Origin: Cytospora piceicola
Taxonomy: Eukaryota; Ascomycota; Sordariomycetes; Diaporthales; Cytosporaceae
Assembly (NCBI GenBank): GCA_023375675.1
Contig: JALQBC010000070.1
Span: 1 to 64,000, forward strand
DNA length: 64,000 nucleotides
Direction: 5' to 3'
In this document: in pieces, positions 26,064 to 40,280 of the stretch
Numbering within the stretch: the stretch's first letter is position 1
Layout: every line of letters starts with the position of its first letter
Program-made: the position numbers and the translations under genes
Notes under the pieces: model-generated
Databases searched by the model: none
Seen by the model: only the letters and a program-made list of their open reading frames with translations
What the model was told of the DNA's origin: nothing

Positions 26064-26279
26064 CTAGGCGTCCCCTACCGCAGGCTCGTTGTCGTTGTCG
26101 ATATCGTACTCATCGTCGTAGTCACTATCGTACTCATCGTCATTGTCCTTGCTGTCGTATAAGGCGCTGGTTCTGCTGGTTCTGCCTCCGCGGCCGCTGC
26201 TGCTACCCAAAACCTCGTTCACATCCAAGCGCCCACTCGAGGCGCCTGGCCCGGACGTTCCGCCGCGGAGACGCGCCAT
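26064..26279 (-). CDS. Possible N-terminal extension or upstream ORF of the Ulp1-like gene
   Basis: ATG at 26279 (codons MARLRGGTSG) opens a 71-codon frame rich in Asp/Glu/Tyr (DDEYDSDYDDEYDIDND). It ends at a TAG at 26066-26064, only 18 nt before the ATG at 26045 and in the same frame. The TAG sits in GCCTAGAG, which a single CpA-to-TpA change from CAG would produce, so this may be the original N-terminus cut off by one RIP-type mutation. Otherwise it is an upstream ORF. I found no plausible intron that removes the stop and keeps frame. Confidence 0.4.
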   Translation of the reverse strand: MARLRGGTSGPGASSGRLDVNEVLGSSSGRGGRTSRTSALYDSKDNDDEYDSDYDDEYDIDNDNEPAVGDA

Positions 26280-26439
26280 GATCAATGCTGAGCGGCGCCG
26301 AGTCGTCGGGCTGTCGGGTTGTCAGGTTGTCGAGCTGTCGAGCTTTCGCAAGGTTTGGTAGCATGTGTGTGCGTGTGTGTGTATGTATTCACTAGGTTTT
26401 GCCACCCTGCTACACGCGAGGTCTAACTTTCTTCCTTCT

Positions 26440-29400
26440 ACCACTAACTTAACTAAACTTCCTCTTATATACTACGGTCTTAGCACCTGCTGTTAAGGCC
26501 CTTAGTACTATTCGTATACTATTGCTTAATACCTTACTTTCGATACCTGTCTTTACGATAGTATCGTAATAATAGTTTTACTATTACTACCGGGCCTTAT
26601 TACCCTTCGGACTTCGATATATACTAGGAATATACTTCTTTTTAATACTAACGGTTTTAAGACTATTATAAGTAATAAAAGGCGACGTATACCGTAGTAG
26701 TACGAGCTACTATCGTTGTTACCTTTTAAAGGAGTGCTGCTTTTTAACCTTTTTATTAACGATACTTCGCGCTTTATACTAGGCTTTATTTAGCTCTTAG
26801 CTAAAAATACTACGATTATTATTACGCGGAACAAGGTTTTTATTACTTTTTCGACTGCCTTTAATAATGCTTTATAACGTTTCGTTTTTAACGTATATCT
26901 TATAGCTGTTTAAAACTTCTACGTTAAATTCGCTACCTTTTTATTTTTATCTTTCGATAGAAGTATAGGCTTAATCTTTAACGTTTTACTAAAAACGTGT
27001 TTTTTTTTATAAGTAAAAAATTCTTTATACCCGAACCTTACTATTACGTTATATACAACTACTATTATATTAGCTTTTTTATAAAGCCTTATACCGACTA
27101 AAACTACGAGATGTTTTAGCCGACTATAGTTAAATAAAACTAAAACTTATATTACAATACTTTACCGGGATAACCTATATATCTTTTTTAAGCTCGACTC
27201 GGATTCCCTTTTATAGCGTTACGAATTATACGCTTTACGAACTTTTATTTATATTAATTTAAAGATCTTTTTATTAGACTTACTAAACGTTAGTTTAGTT
27301 TGCTTTAAATAGTCGATTCGGCTTCGGGACTTTTTTACTAAAAATACTTTAATATTTTAGCGTTAAAAGTTATCTACTTTTTTTAGATATACTATAGTAA
27401 AGCGTAATGTTATTTAATATACTTACGCTCTTTCCGACGTTTTAACTTAGCTTCGAAACTAAAAAAGAAAACCTTTCGATATATTTATAGCCGTTAAAGA
27501 TAAAGTTTTAACGTAAACAGAATAACTCTCGGTCGTTAGCTACCTTTTACGTTATATATTAAAATACTAGGCTACTATTACTTAGATAATCTCGTTTATT
27601 AAACCGCTAACTAGGCGATTTAGTCTTTTCGGACGAAGTCGGCTTAGCTGTTTTATAAAGCGGAAGTTCTGCCTTTTTTAATATACTAATTACTAAGAAT
27701 TCTATAAGATATACTATTATATTTATACGACTTATTACCGGAACTACGGTTAGTATATAAAGGATAACGATATATACAACGAACCTTATTAACGACCTAT
27801 ATAGTATACTAACTATAAAAGCTTTTACGTTTTTAATATACCGACCTACTTAGTTAGGCCTTATTGTAAAAACGGTTATATAATTCGACTTACTAAGGAG
27901 TAATATAAGCGGCTTTACAGTAAAGGAGAAAAGGTATTCTTTACTCTTTATATACCTTTAGTACTTATCTTAGCTTAAGCGGCTTTATACCTAACTATAG
28001 CCTTTTCTTTTTTAAGCCGACTTTTATAGTATTAGACTTTTTTTTAAGATTATTTATTAAGCTTTAGCTTTACCGAGGTACCGGCTAATAATTATTTATT
28101 AAATATAAAGATCGATATTTAGGCTATCTTTAGTAACTAATATAATATTATTTATATTATACTATCTTATAATTAATACAACTCGATAATACTAATTATA
28201 ATATACCTTTCGTTTTAGCTAGGTTTTTTAACTTAATGTTAATTAAGGTATAAAGGGCAGGGTAGTTTACGATACGGCTTTTTAGTTAGCTTAAGCTAGC
28301 CGGGCCGACGTTATTTTAATTTAAGAACTTTAAATATATATTTTTCGGAACGGTAAATACTATATAAAGATATACTTTAAGTTTAATCTTTTCTTTTCTG
28401 TTTCTTATTAGACGGATAATACTATTAAACCTTATATAGTAACGTACGTTTACTATAGACAGAGTTTAGTTTCGAACTAGCTTATCTTAATTTAAACTCG
28501 AAACGTCTGTTAGGTAGAGATAAACGGCCGTACCTTTATTAACGCTTATAGCGAACCTTACTTTATAGCTAACAGGTCGGAAGTTAGATAAGTACTTTCC
28601 TATTAGGTTCTTTTTAATAACTACTTACTTACCGGCGATTTTAATTTAATTTATTATTAGTAATAACTAAATAAATCCTTTACTAGTATCGGAAGTTTTT
28701 TTATCGAATAAACCGATATATATTAACTTCTTTTATTTAATAAGCTAAACGTTTTAACTAACGGCTTTAATAACACTTTAAACTTAGCTTTTTTTAATAT
28801 TCTTTTTACCGAAAGTAATATTAAAGAATACTTAAACGTTAGCTCGGATTACTTTATAGTAGTTATAAGCCTTCTGCCGCCTTTCTTTAATATACCTTTA
28901 AAAGGCTGTATTAAGCTTACTTTAAAAAAGGGCGAGAGATTTTATATACTTATCTTTTAAGGCTTAATAACCCTTTTAAATATTAGCGATATCTTATAAG
29001 AATTAGATAATTTCGTATAAACGCTTTAGTTTTTACTAACAGGCGCTTTTCGAGTAGCCGGCTATTTTACTACTAACAATAGTAAGGCCTCGGTATAGTA
29101 GTTTAACGTTTATAAAGCCTACTATTAAAAACTCCTTACTACCTTTTATTAATATAATAACAACTAGCTATACCTCGACGTTTATATCGTTTACTAACTT
29201 TTTCGCTATAAGGTTTATAAAGCTAAGCGTTAATAAGTTACCTTACTTATCGATAACTACCGCTTTTATAAAGACGTTTATTATATTACTAACTAATAGA
29301 AGTAAGACTTTATTATCTTTTCTCTACCGCTTATAGTTAAGGATAAAGTTTTCGTAATATAAATTAATAAAGCTAAAGCCTTCGGTTTCGTTATTTTTTA

Positions 29401-32400
29401 CCGCTTTAACGCTATAGACGATATCGACGATTTATAGATTCTGTTAACTACACGTCGCTTTATCCTATAAAACTATACTGTCTTTTTAAACGAAGTAACG
29501 GACTACGTTACTTATACCGGTAATATAACGCCCGGTATTAATAAAATCTTTATATAATCCTTTAAGCTTATTTAAGATTCTTTTAAAGAGCCGGTAAAGG
29601 CTTTATACTAGTAATATCTTTCCCTCGGCTACTTCCTTACCCTTTTCCGAATAACGGAGATTACTATAATTCTTAAGCTAAGTAAACGTAACTTATTATC
29701 GATATATATTTAACGACCGATCGCTTTACTATTATATTTTAATAAAGGCTTTAAAAGGCTTTTTATATAAAGGATCTCTTACTTAGTATTAAACTACCGG
29801 GTAGTTTATTTTAACTAAATTAAAGCGTTACTAAAACGCTTTATAGTCGATTTCGTAGCTACTTTTACTTACGATATAAAGCTATTTTTCGCAGCCGGTA
29901 AGGTTATTATTTTTATTACGTTTAATATTTAAAGCGTTTTCGATTTAGTTTTTTATAACCGGCTAATACTTCGCTTTCGGGAATAAAGCTAGGCGGACGG
30001 ACAGAGTTGTGAAATACAAGCAAATACAAAAATACAAATACAAAATACAAAAATACAAATACAGAGGGTCGGAAATAAATACAAATACAAATACGTATTT
30101 GTATTTGTATTTATTTTGTATTTTTGTATTTCTAATACAAAAATACAAGTAATATAAAAGTAAATATATAATATTATTATTATTAATATAACTTATACTA
30201 GTACTATTAACCTGTAAATATAAGTATTTAATATATAAAATATTAAAAAAACCTTAAAATTATTTTGTATTTTTGTATTTCTAATACAGAAATACAAAAT
30301 AAATACAAATACAAATACGTATTTTGTATTTTTGTATTTGTATTTTGTATTTCTAATACAAAAATACAAAAATACAAAAATACACACTTATATAAATATA
30401 AATATAAAATTAAATAAAATAGATATTAATATACTTTAAGAACTTTTATAATAATAACTATAATACTTAATAATATAATAATTATTTATACCTTTATATA
30501 GTTCTTTATTATTTTATATAGTGTATTTGTATTTCTGTATTAGAAATACAAAAATACAAAATACAGAGGTTCAGAAATAAATACAAATACAAATACAGAG
30601 GTCTAGAAATACAAATACAAAATACATGTATTTTTGTATTTTTAAAAATACAAATACAAAATACAAAAATACAGTCACAACTCTGCGGACGGACTTATCT
30701 GCTTTATCGTTACTTTTCTCTTTAAATACTTTACGTATATTCGCCTTTAGTAGGTTCGAACTAACTCTTTCCTTTTACTATATAGTCTTTTATAAAGCTC
30801 TCTTTTATTACTAATTTTATTTTTACTTTATACCGAGCTTATTTACTAGCTTTTTAAACCTTATAAACGATTCGGCTATATTAATAACTATATTACCTTT
30901 TTTATCGAGAACTTTTTCGAGTAAACGGCTACCGCCGCTATAGTAAAAATTAATAAACTTTTCGCTTAAGGCCGAGCTAACGCGGTTTATTTCGATTACG
31001 TTAAAACTAAAGTTATATACTTCTTACACCGTATAAAAAACTTATCTTCCCTGTCGATCTTTTACGATAAATACGAAAAACGCCCGGATAAAGCGTTTTA
31101 TTAGCTTAGGGTTTAGTTCGACTATACTTTTTTTTTTAAAGCCTATATTAATATTTAAGCTACTAAAGCCCGAACGATTACCTAATATCTATAAAGACTT
31201 TATATTATTTTATATAGCCTTTCGCTTTACTTTATTCGTTAAGCGGTATAGGTATACGTTAAACCGGTAGTACTTTATAGGGCCGAAGTTTAGTTTCTTA
31301 GTTATTAGCGTTTTAAAGCGTTTTAGCTTACTTTTTACGTTTTTTTTAATAAAAAAGGGATAATTAATAAAATTAACCGTTACCTACGCTTTACTATACA
31401 GGCTATTCTCCCGGTATAGAAAACTACTTATATTATAATGCTTTATAAAGAAATAAAGATCCCTTACTTCGATATTCTCTTTACGACGGTATAAGATTAT
31501 TTTATCTTTCGGTTTAGCTTACTCGACCTTACTTATTTTTTTATTATCTGCTATATTTGTTTTTTCGAAAATACCCGGCGTTATACTTTTACTTTCTTCG
31601 AACAGGTTACTTTACTCTTTTTATTTTTCCTTCGTTTAAAGCTTATACCGTATCGGTTTATTAAATTGTTATATATTTCGGTTATATAAACGGATAAAGA
31701 GTTTACTATTAAAAATTATTTATTTTAGCTCGAATTAGTCTTTCGGTTTAACTTAGTAGTTTACTCGAATAAGTCGAAATAAAATACCGGCGTAATAAGA
31801 TAGAAATACGTTATCTATTATAACGGCTTAATATTTTACTTTTTTAATAGACGTTTAAGTAACGTTAAAGTATTTAACGTAAAGGCGACCGGAGCTTTTA
31901 AAGGACTTTAAGCCGCCTACTATATTTAAGATCTCTTAAGCGCCCGGGTTAAAATCTACGTTTATATCGATAACTCTTTAGTTATTTATTACCTTCGAGG
32001 TATACTACCGGCGTTTTCGTAAGTAAAGTTCCGATTATTTTAAAAGATTACGTACTAGTATAGGAATATTACGACTTATTAAAGTCCCGGCTATATAAGT
32101 ATTACCGGGAATAAAGAAGCCGACCGATTAGCTAACGAAGGCTACTATAAGCGGCTTTTAAATAATCTGCCGATATCGCTATCGACGGTTTATAAGATAG
32201 TATGTAAACGCTTTAACGTTAATTTTTAACGTTAATAGCTTTCGAACACTTTTCTATAGTATTAGCCTTTCGGCTTTACGGCTAAAATTAGCTACCTCTT
32301 TAAACTCGATATCCTTAAACGAGTTTTACGATACCTTTTAGTAGCGCGAACTAGTTATAACGACTTTAAGGCGTACTATAAGCGATTTTAATATTATAAC

Positions 32401-33200
32401 GTTACTTTAGTCTACTTATATAGCCGATTTAAAACCCTTAAATATATTTTTTAGTATATTTAAATTCCTTTTCGGCTTAAACTAAAGCTTATACCCTTAG
32501 TTATCGCCGGTATTAATTATATAATCGGTATAGGGTTCGAATATTTCGTTAATTTAATAAAACGTTTATCTTTCTTTATACGCGTTTACCGCCGGTACCT
32601 TTTATAGATACGGCGTTAATCCTTTAGACTTTACTATAGCTTTTAGTTTTTTTAACTATTTTACTTTTTCTTCTGCTTAATAGTAACTATTATTTCTCTT
32701 TCCTTTTTATTTATATATAAAGCCTATAAAGCTTTATAACTAAGGTTTAACGGTCTTTTTTAAAACCGCTTACTAGATTTTTATAGTAACTCTTTTACTT
32801 TTTAGTAGGGTTATATTGCTATACTACGAATATGCTCGAGTTAAATAGGGCGTTTATAGTTTAAAATGCTATTTACGTTTTATATTTAAGGAATAACTAA
32901 GTGTTAGGTCGTTTAAAGGAACGGTTAAGATAAGATAAAAGGGTTTTTATTTTTTAAGGTGTTTTACCTTATAATAATCGGTATCTTTATTAGTTGTTAC
33001 GGCGATATTTACTTTACTATTTAAGTGTATTTATATACTTATTTTCGGGCCGGATTTCTTCCGAGCGCTTAGCGTACGTAGCTATGCTATATACCCTTAA
33101 AGAGGCTTTCTAGCTGTAAGAACCTCCGAGCGGTAGTACTACGCCGCCGGCCTACAGCCTCACGGTAGTTAAATATATCTATCTATCTATCCATCTACTA
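26440..33200 (+). mobile_element. RIP-altered LINE (non-LTR retrotransposon) with RT and RNase H
   Basis: On the plus strand the frame at 30871-31160 reads FGYINNYITFFIEN followed by KTKVIYF and a later RWLGVWFD-like stretch. This is the Y-x-D-D box (DD changed to NN by G-to-A) and downstream region of a LINE reverse transcriptase. At 32086-32145, in the same frame, PGYISITGNKEADRLANEG matches the C-terminal RNase H motif of LINEs of the fungal Tad1 type. The 3' end is near 33173-33196, a short (ATCT)n tail after a less-altered 3' UTR. The 5' boundary near 26440 is approximate. A hAT-type MITE splits it at 30002. All frames are broken by TAA/TAG, so it is inactive. Confidence 0.85.
30002..30685. 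mobile_element. hAT-type MITE of 684 bp inserted in the LINE
   Basis: Terminal inverted repeats CAGAGTTGTGA (30002-30012) and TCACAACTCTG (30675-30685) are flanked by a perfect 8-bp target duplication, CGGACGGA, at 29994-30001 and 30686-30693. An 8-bp duplication with CAG-starting termini is typical of the hAT superfamily. The interior is made almost entirely of AATACAAATACAAAATAC-type repeats and their complement, so the element can fold on itself. It has no transposase and would depend on an autonomous hAT elsewhere. Confidence 0.88.
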
Positions 33201-36200
33201 ACTTAACCTTCTAACTAACTATATAAACAGGCCGTATTCCTACTATTTATAGCCTGTCTTTACCTAATTAGACCGTAGATTTAATTAAACTAATACTAAA
33301 AAGTCTGTTTTTATTATTTCTGTATATAAAAATAACCGACGTAGCCCTTTAAAGCCTTTTAACAGGTAACGTCGTTAAACCTATAGCCGATACGCCTTTT
33401 TTAAACGTACCTACCGTTTCTATTACGACTTTTATACCTTTTATAAAGCTTATAACGCTTTTTTAGCCTACGTAAGCTATTTATACGCTCGAGACCGTGC
33501 CGACTTTATAACTTACGTAAGCTGTTAATACGCTTAAAACTACGCCGATTTTATAGCTTACGTAAGCCGTTAATACGCTTAAAACCGTAAACCTCTTTAA
33601 GCCTTTAACCTTTACTTAGCTTATAATAGCTATATAGCCTCGGTAGCTTACTTAAATCTTAAATACTATAGGCCGTATTATTGTTATAAAGCCTGCTATA
33701 AAACCTGTTATTAAGAACTATAACTTTAATAAGGCTTTAGTTAAGGCTATATCGAAGGCTATAAATAAGGTTATAAATAACGTTATACTTATTAGTATAA
33801 AGTACGTTATATCGTACTTATTAGAAAAGTTTATAAAGGTTATATAATCGTTAATACTAATAAATATAAATACCTTTTATAACCGAACTATAGACTATAA
33901 AAATACTTATAATAGTATAAGTAAAGTGTAACTACGTTATACGAAGTAATAAGACTATTAATTAAAGTCGGTTTATTAACCCGGAGGCTATATTAATTTA
34001 AATCGTAAGTATTAAAATCCGCCTATATATCGTATATACGAACTATTAAAAAGCTATAGGCCTGTTTATAAGCTATTATAAAGTTCCGGGTATTGTTTAT
34101 AAGGCCTATAATAACTATTACTATAACTTAAAAAGCACCTGTTATATATTTTATAAGACTGTAAGCTTAAAAAAAAAAGGCTAAACTTATAACTCGTCCG
34201 ATAAAAAAAAGGTAAAAAACGTAATAAAAAAGAAGAAAGTAATAAAGCCTATAGCCGTTACGCCTGTAAGTAAAAAACGTTATAACTACGCTATAGCCTA
34301 AAAGTCTATAAAAAAGCTATAGAAGGGTAAGCAGGCTAAGTAGCTTTATACGACGTTAAATAAGATCGACGATAATAGCTTATAAAGATTAGACGACGCC
34401 TTGTTTTTTATAAAGACTACTATACCTTAATATACCGGCGAGGCTACTATAGCTACGGCTATAGCTATAGCTACTACTACTACTAAAAACTATACTAGTT
34501 TTATACCCGACGGTATTTATACTACCTTTACGTTTAGTCCCGGTTTTTAATAGTACGGCTTTATAACGTATACTTCGCTTAGCTACGGTTAGTACTATAC
34601 GCTTAGCTATATTAATACTATAGCCTTTAACGCTTTTAACGTAGTTATCCTTATAGGTATAGCTAGATATACAGGAGCTAAAACAGCTACCGGAACCTCT
34701 TTTATAATCCTTATACCTTATATATCTATAGTAAAAGGCTATAGAATAGTTAAAGTACTTTATAACTTTATAACTACTTTAAAAGCGGCCTTTAATAAGT
34801 AGGATAAGTAAGGGTAGACTATAACGTCCGGAATACTTTAGTTACGGCTTTAAATTATATAAAGTAAAAAGGAAACCGGTTTATAATAAATACGTAAGTT
34901 AAGAATAAAATAGAATAATATTAAGAAGTTTATATAATTTCGCTTTACTATAACCTATAATTATAAAAATTTTAACTTATAACAGAGATTACTATATAAT
35001 AAATATAAACTTTTATAGCTAAAAGAAAAGAAAATTCTATATATTAACCTATATAATAATTATATTTCTATTATATATTATACCTTATAGTTTTTATAGC
35101 TTTTTTAAACCCGTAATATAGTATTATTATATATATAAACTCTAACTTTAATAACGATTATATTACGCTTATAAATAAAATAAAAAAGGCTATAATAAAG
35201 TAATAATAGCGTAATAACCCTTTAATAAACGTTTAAAAGCCGTTTATTATTCTTAAGTATATCTTATTTAAGTATATTAATTTATAGAACCCGGAAATTA
35301 ATATATTTTATAACTTAACTTAAAAAGTAAAAGGTTTATATACTATAACCGCTTTTATTTTCTATACTAATAGGCCGGTAAGCTAAAAAAAACTTAATTA
35401 TCTATAACTTTAAAGTAAATAAGTTTAATAGGCGGTAAGAAAAAGAATATATATAAGTAGCCGTTTTTATTTATATAGCTATAAAACTATAAAAGGAAAA
35501 CAGAACGTATTAGTATTATAAAGATAAGAATAAGATATTCTATAGCTATATATTTATATAGTAATAAGCCGGAGGTATATATATAAACTACTTTTTTAAG
35601 TATAAAGAAAACTACTATATATATTATTAGCCGGTAATAGAATAAAAGTTTTATTATATACTTATAAATTATCTATAAAAAGTCTTTTATAACTAATACT
35701 TTTAAGTAAACTATATTTATTATATAAAAAGTATCGATTAAACGTAAAACGTATAAACTGTAAACATTTATAATATAAGATATTACTATATAAAACTAGT
35801 TATAAAAAAACACCGGCTACTATAAGTTTATACTTATATATATAAACGACTAGCTTTATAACTTATTAATTGTTATTATAAAGTAAAGCTAAACTAGAAA
35901 CTATATATAAAAGATAATAAAGGTAAAGTCTTCCGGCGAAGTTATTAGTTTAATATAAAAAATATACCGAGTTTTACTTATAAAGTTACTTATAAAAATA
36001 TAAACCTTTAAATAGTTCTTCTTTATTTATAAAATAACTATATAGGTACTGTTATATAGACTTTATTATATATTAAGGTTTTATATAAGAATTATAAGAA
36101 CTTTAAACTTTAAATTTAAACAGGTAGGTAGAATAAAGGGAAACTTTATAAACTATAAAAACTCTAACGAAAGGCTAGTTATAAAAATATCTTTAAAACC

Positions 36201-39200
36201 GTTTATAACCTTTATTATAGTTAAGTAAGCTATAATATTACCGGGAAAACGGCGAAAAGTAGTATAATTTAGCTTTATAACGATAGTATTTATCTCGGAT
36301 AATATATAGCGGTTTATAAATATACTCGGGTTAAAAAGGGTTTATATTAATAGCTAGTTTAAGTATACTGTCTAAAAAAAGTCTATAATATCGAAATATA
36401 AAAAGATTATAAGGTATAACTCGATTAACCTATATAGTTTTAGCTTATACGATATATCTTATAACTACTAAATAAAGCTATAGTTTTCTTTATTAGCCTT
36501 TTAAACCCGTATATTCTCTATAAGACGTCGAACTTATATATTAAGCTAGATATATAATCGTAATAAAAATACCTATATAATTTAAGTATATATTTTCTTT
36601 TATATAACTAAAAGAATCTAAGTAAAATTACCGTTAAAAGCTATAAGGATCTTATTAAATAACTTATTACTACGTATAATATCTCGTAATATATAGTTTA
36701 TAGCCTTAAAATAGTACTTATATTATATAAGAACCTCGTTTTAAATAATAAAAAACGTAGCCTATAGTAGGTCTATAAGCTTAAAGTTCTTTTTAATATT
36801 ATATATAAACGTTTAGTAAATCGATATAAAGATCCGGAAGCGGGAGTAAGCTATACGGCTACTTAAAAGAAGCAGTATTATAATATTAAAGAAGGCTATA
36901 TAAAGAATAACCTGTTTACAGGCCTGTATATACGCTATAAAAGCCTTATAAAGAAAAGTCTTCTTTATCCCTTTAAGCTTTAAATAAAGAAGTATACGTC
37001 TTTAGGTATAGTTTTTACCGTAGTAATAATTTTTTAAAAAACGGATAACTACTATTCGTTAAACCGGCTATAAATATTATTATAAAATAGTTATTAGTTC
37101 TTTATATTATAGTTTAGCTTAACCTTTAGCTATAGGTTTAACTATACCGATTTTTAGCTATACTATAGCTTAAGAAAACCGAAATCTTTAAGGTTTTTCT
37201 TGTACTTATAAAGCTATTACTAAAAACGAAAAAGGCTATAATTAAAATACGGCTTTTAAAGGCTAAGTAAGATATTAATATAGTTATAAAAATAGTACGG
37301 TAAATTATTATAAATTAAAGCTATAAATATATTTTATAACCCGATATAGTTTAAAACGTCTTTATAAAAAAGTATAATAATAAAGAGATACTATATCGTA
37401 AAGCCGGTTTATTAAACTATAGCCTTTTTAAAACAAGTAGTTTAATAACTATTATAGTTTAATAAGCCTATAGTAAAACAGATAGCTTTATAAGTAAGAT
37501 AAATAACGTTATTAATAGTTCGTATATACTCGAATAACTATAAGCTATAAATATTATAGAAAAAAAGCTATAAAAAGTACGGCTTACTAATAACAGGTAG
37601 TATATAATATATACGGTTAACCGTAATACTACGTTACCGAAGCTATTACTACTTTTACTATTATTTTTAAATATAAAAACAGGGAAAGTCGATATATAAA
37701 AGCTTTTACCTGTCTATATTATCTTTATTATAGTTAAAAAACGTTATTAACTAAAACCTATTATAGTTTATAATACCTATAACCTTTTATAAAAAAGTAT
37801 TATTTTAAAAGTATATAAGCTATTAACCCTTTAGGTAAACCGGTAGACGTATTATAAGTAAAAACTCTTTATAAATAAGGTATTTAAATAGATGTATAAT
37901 CGCTTTTATAAAGCTTATATACCGGCCTTATAAGTATATAATAATCTTATTAAAAGTATAGCTATTCTATAACATAACTATAGCCTTATTTATACCTTTA
38001 TATATATACTTATAAATATACTTTATAGCCTTTATAGTTATACAGATCTTTATATTAATATATATTTAATATTTATAGTAAAAGTATAAGCTATATAGTA
38101 TAACTTAACGGTTATTTAGCTAAACCTTTTAGTTATTTACTTTTTTTTTTATAGTCTAATTATTATTATAACGTTTATAAAATAGGTATCTATCTTCCGG
38201 TATTAATATTTTGTTTATAAAGTCTTTCGGAAAGTTTTTATAATAAATAACCGGGGCTATAGTTTTAAAAAGCTGTATATAAAGGCTTTATAAGTTTATT
38301 ACATTATATAAACTATATACTATAAAACTCTTTATAATACCTTATAATATATCGTTTAGATTTTCCTTTAATATAAAAAGTTTTATATAAATTATACGGT
38401 CGATATTTATAGAAAGTTTATAAAAATTTATAACTTTATAAGTAAGAAATAGTAGGATATATTTATAAGATAGGCTTTATTTTTAAAACTCGATAATTTA
38501 AACTACGTTTATAAAGTCTTTAAATAGCCTATTTTATAATTCTTTTAAAAAAGCGTTATACTTAAGCTAAAATATATAGCTTATAATATTTAAACGGTTT
38601 ATAGTAAACTCGTTTAAACTAAGTTTATAGAAGATTTCTAGCTATATAGAGTTTATAGTAACTGTAATAAAAAATATAAACGTATTAAAAGCTTATATAA
38701 TAGTAATAAAGTTTTAATAATATTAACTAATAAACTATTAACCTTTAATATACGTTATAAGTAGAATAATATAGGTTTTAACTTAAGCTATATTACCGTT
38801 GTTTTACTATAGTTAGTTTATAATATTATTATATAGGTTTACTTATAAGTTAGCTTAATAAGTTTTTAACTAAGTAAGCTTTATTTAGTTTATTATAGCT
38901 TATAAATTTACTAATAGCTATTAAAATAGCTATCGAAAAAAGAATAGTATTTATAAATTTACTATTTATAAGTAAAGGATATATCGGCTATACTTTTGTA
39001 AGTTTATACAGTCCGATTTATAGCTAATATCTTATAAATCCCGGACCTTTATTTTTTAATACTAGCTATAATCGTTATATAGTAGTATAAGAAGATATAT
39101 AAAAGGAAGATATATAAGATAAAACAGCTATATATAACAGAAAGCTATAACCTTTATACTATCCGTAGTTCGCTTTATAAAAATAAAATCTCGAAAGCTA

Positions 39201-40280
39201 ACGTTTATATATTTATACAGAATAATAATAATAACTTTATTAGCTATAAGAAGGTTTATATATCTTTAGTTAACCCTGTTTTTAAGTACTAACTGTATTT
39301 ATAAGTTTAAAGCTACTTATACCGGGCTTATTATCTACCGGAACTGCTTTTATATAGTAAAGTATATATTAATAAATATGTTATTTTTATATAAGTAATT
39401 TATAATATAGTTAAAGATTATTATATTTAAGCTATTATTAAATATAAAACGAAATATAAAAGTATAGTTAAGATTATAGAAATATAGCTATATATATTAC
39501 AGCTTTTAACTTAATACCTTTTATAATAAGCCGGTTCGATAATATAAAGCCTTATAAATCTAAAAATCTATAAATTTACCGCCTATAATATTATACTTTA
39601 TTTCTTTATAATTAATAAAAGTAAAGGTAAAGATATTATTATACTGTTATATATCTTTATAAAAGGCTTTACTGTATAATATAATATTACGTAGTAGGTT
39701 GTATAAGAAAAATAGTAAAGGTTAGAAAACTAAAATATATACGTTACTTTATAAGTAATACTTTTTAAACTTTAGGTTTATAGCTATAAATTATTATATA
39801 ATAAAATTATTAATATTTTATTTAATTATAATATAATATTTATACTTATAATATATATAAAAAGTCTTTTATCTATTTAATATATAATATTATAAGATTT
39901 ATACTTAACTATTATAAACTTTAAATTAAGTATAAAAATACTTTCGATATTATTTATAGGTAGTTAGCTGTATAGCTTTTTTAATTCTAGTATATAAATA
40001 AGTATAGTAGTCGGTTACTATAACTATATTATATATATATTTCCAGAAATCTTTTTTAAAGGCTACTTACTATAAGTAGCGTTATAAAGTAGATATATAG
40101 TATAAAAAGTACTATTATAATGTAATCGAAAGGCTATAATAAGGTAAAAGTTTTTATAATAACTATAAAAGCTAGTCTAAAAAAAGCAGGTAAGACGATT
40201 TACTTAAAGTAGTATAGTAATAAGGTAATATAATAAGTATATAATATATATATACCGGTACGTAAAGTTTTACTTTTTAT
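33200..40280 (+). mobile_element. RIP-altered element of unresolved class
   Basis: AT-rich, CA/TG-depleted DNA. On the plus strand a long reading frame can be followed for about 3 kb (about 35000-38000; 36361-37080 checked codon by codon). It is interrupted by TAA and TAG only, never TGA in the checked part, as expected if CAA/CAG/TGG codons were hit by RIP. Upstream, 34050-34700 reads as a second protein segment with a KKKK-type basic region and a stretch consistent with a damaged Cys-rich motif. Near 33470-33590 a repeat of about 50 bp (GCTTACGTAAGC, TTAATACGCTTAAAAC) occurs about three times. No RT, integrase or transposase signature was found, and no terminal repeats, so I cannot assign a class. 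It may be more than one element. Confidence 0.5.

Noticed and set aside
30002..30685. ATACAAA-type repeats as a CRISPR-like array
   Set aside because: No spacers of constant size and no unique spacer sequence; the termini and 8-bp duplication show a hAT-type MITE.
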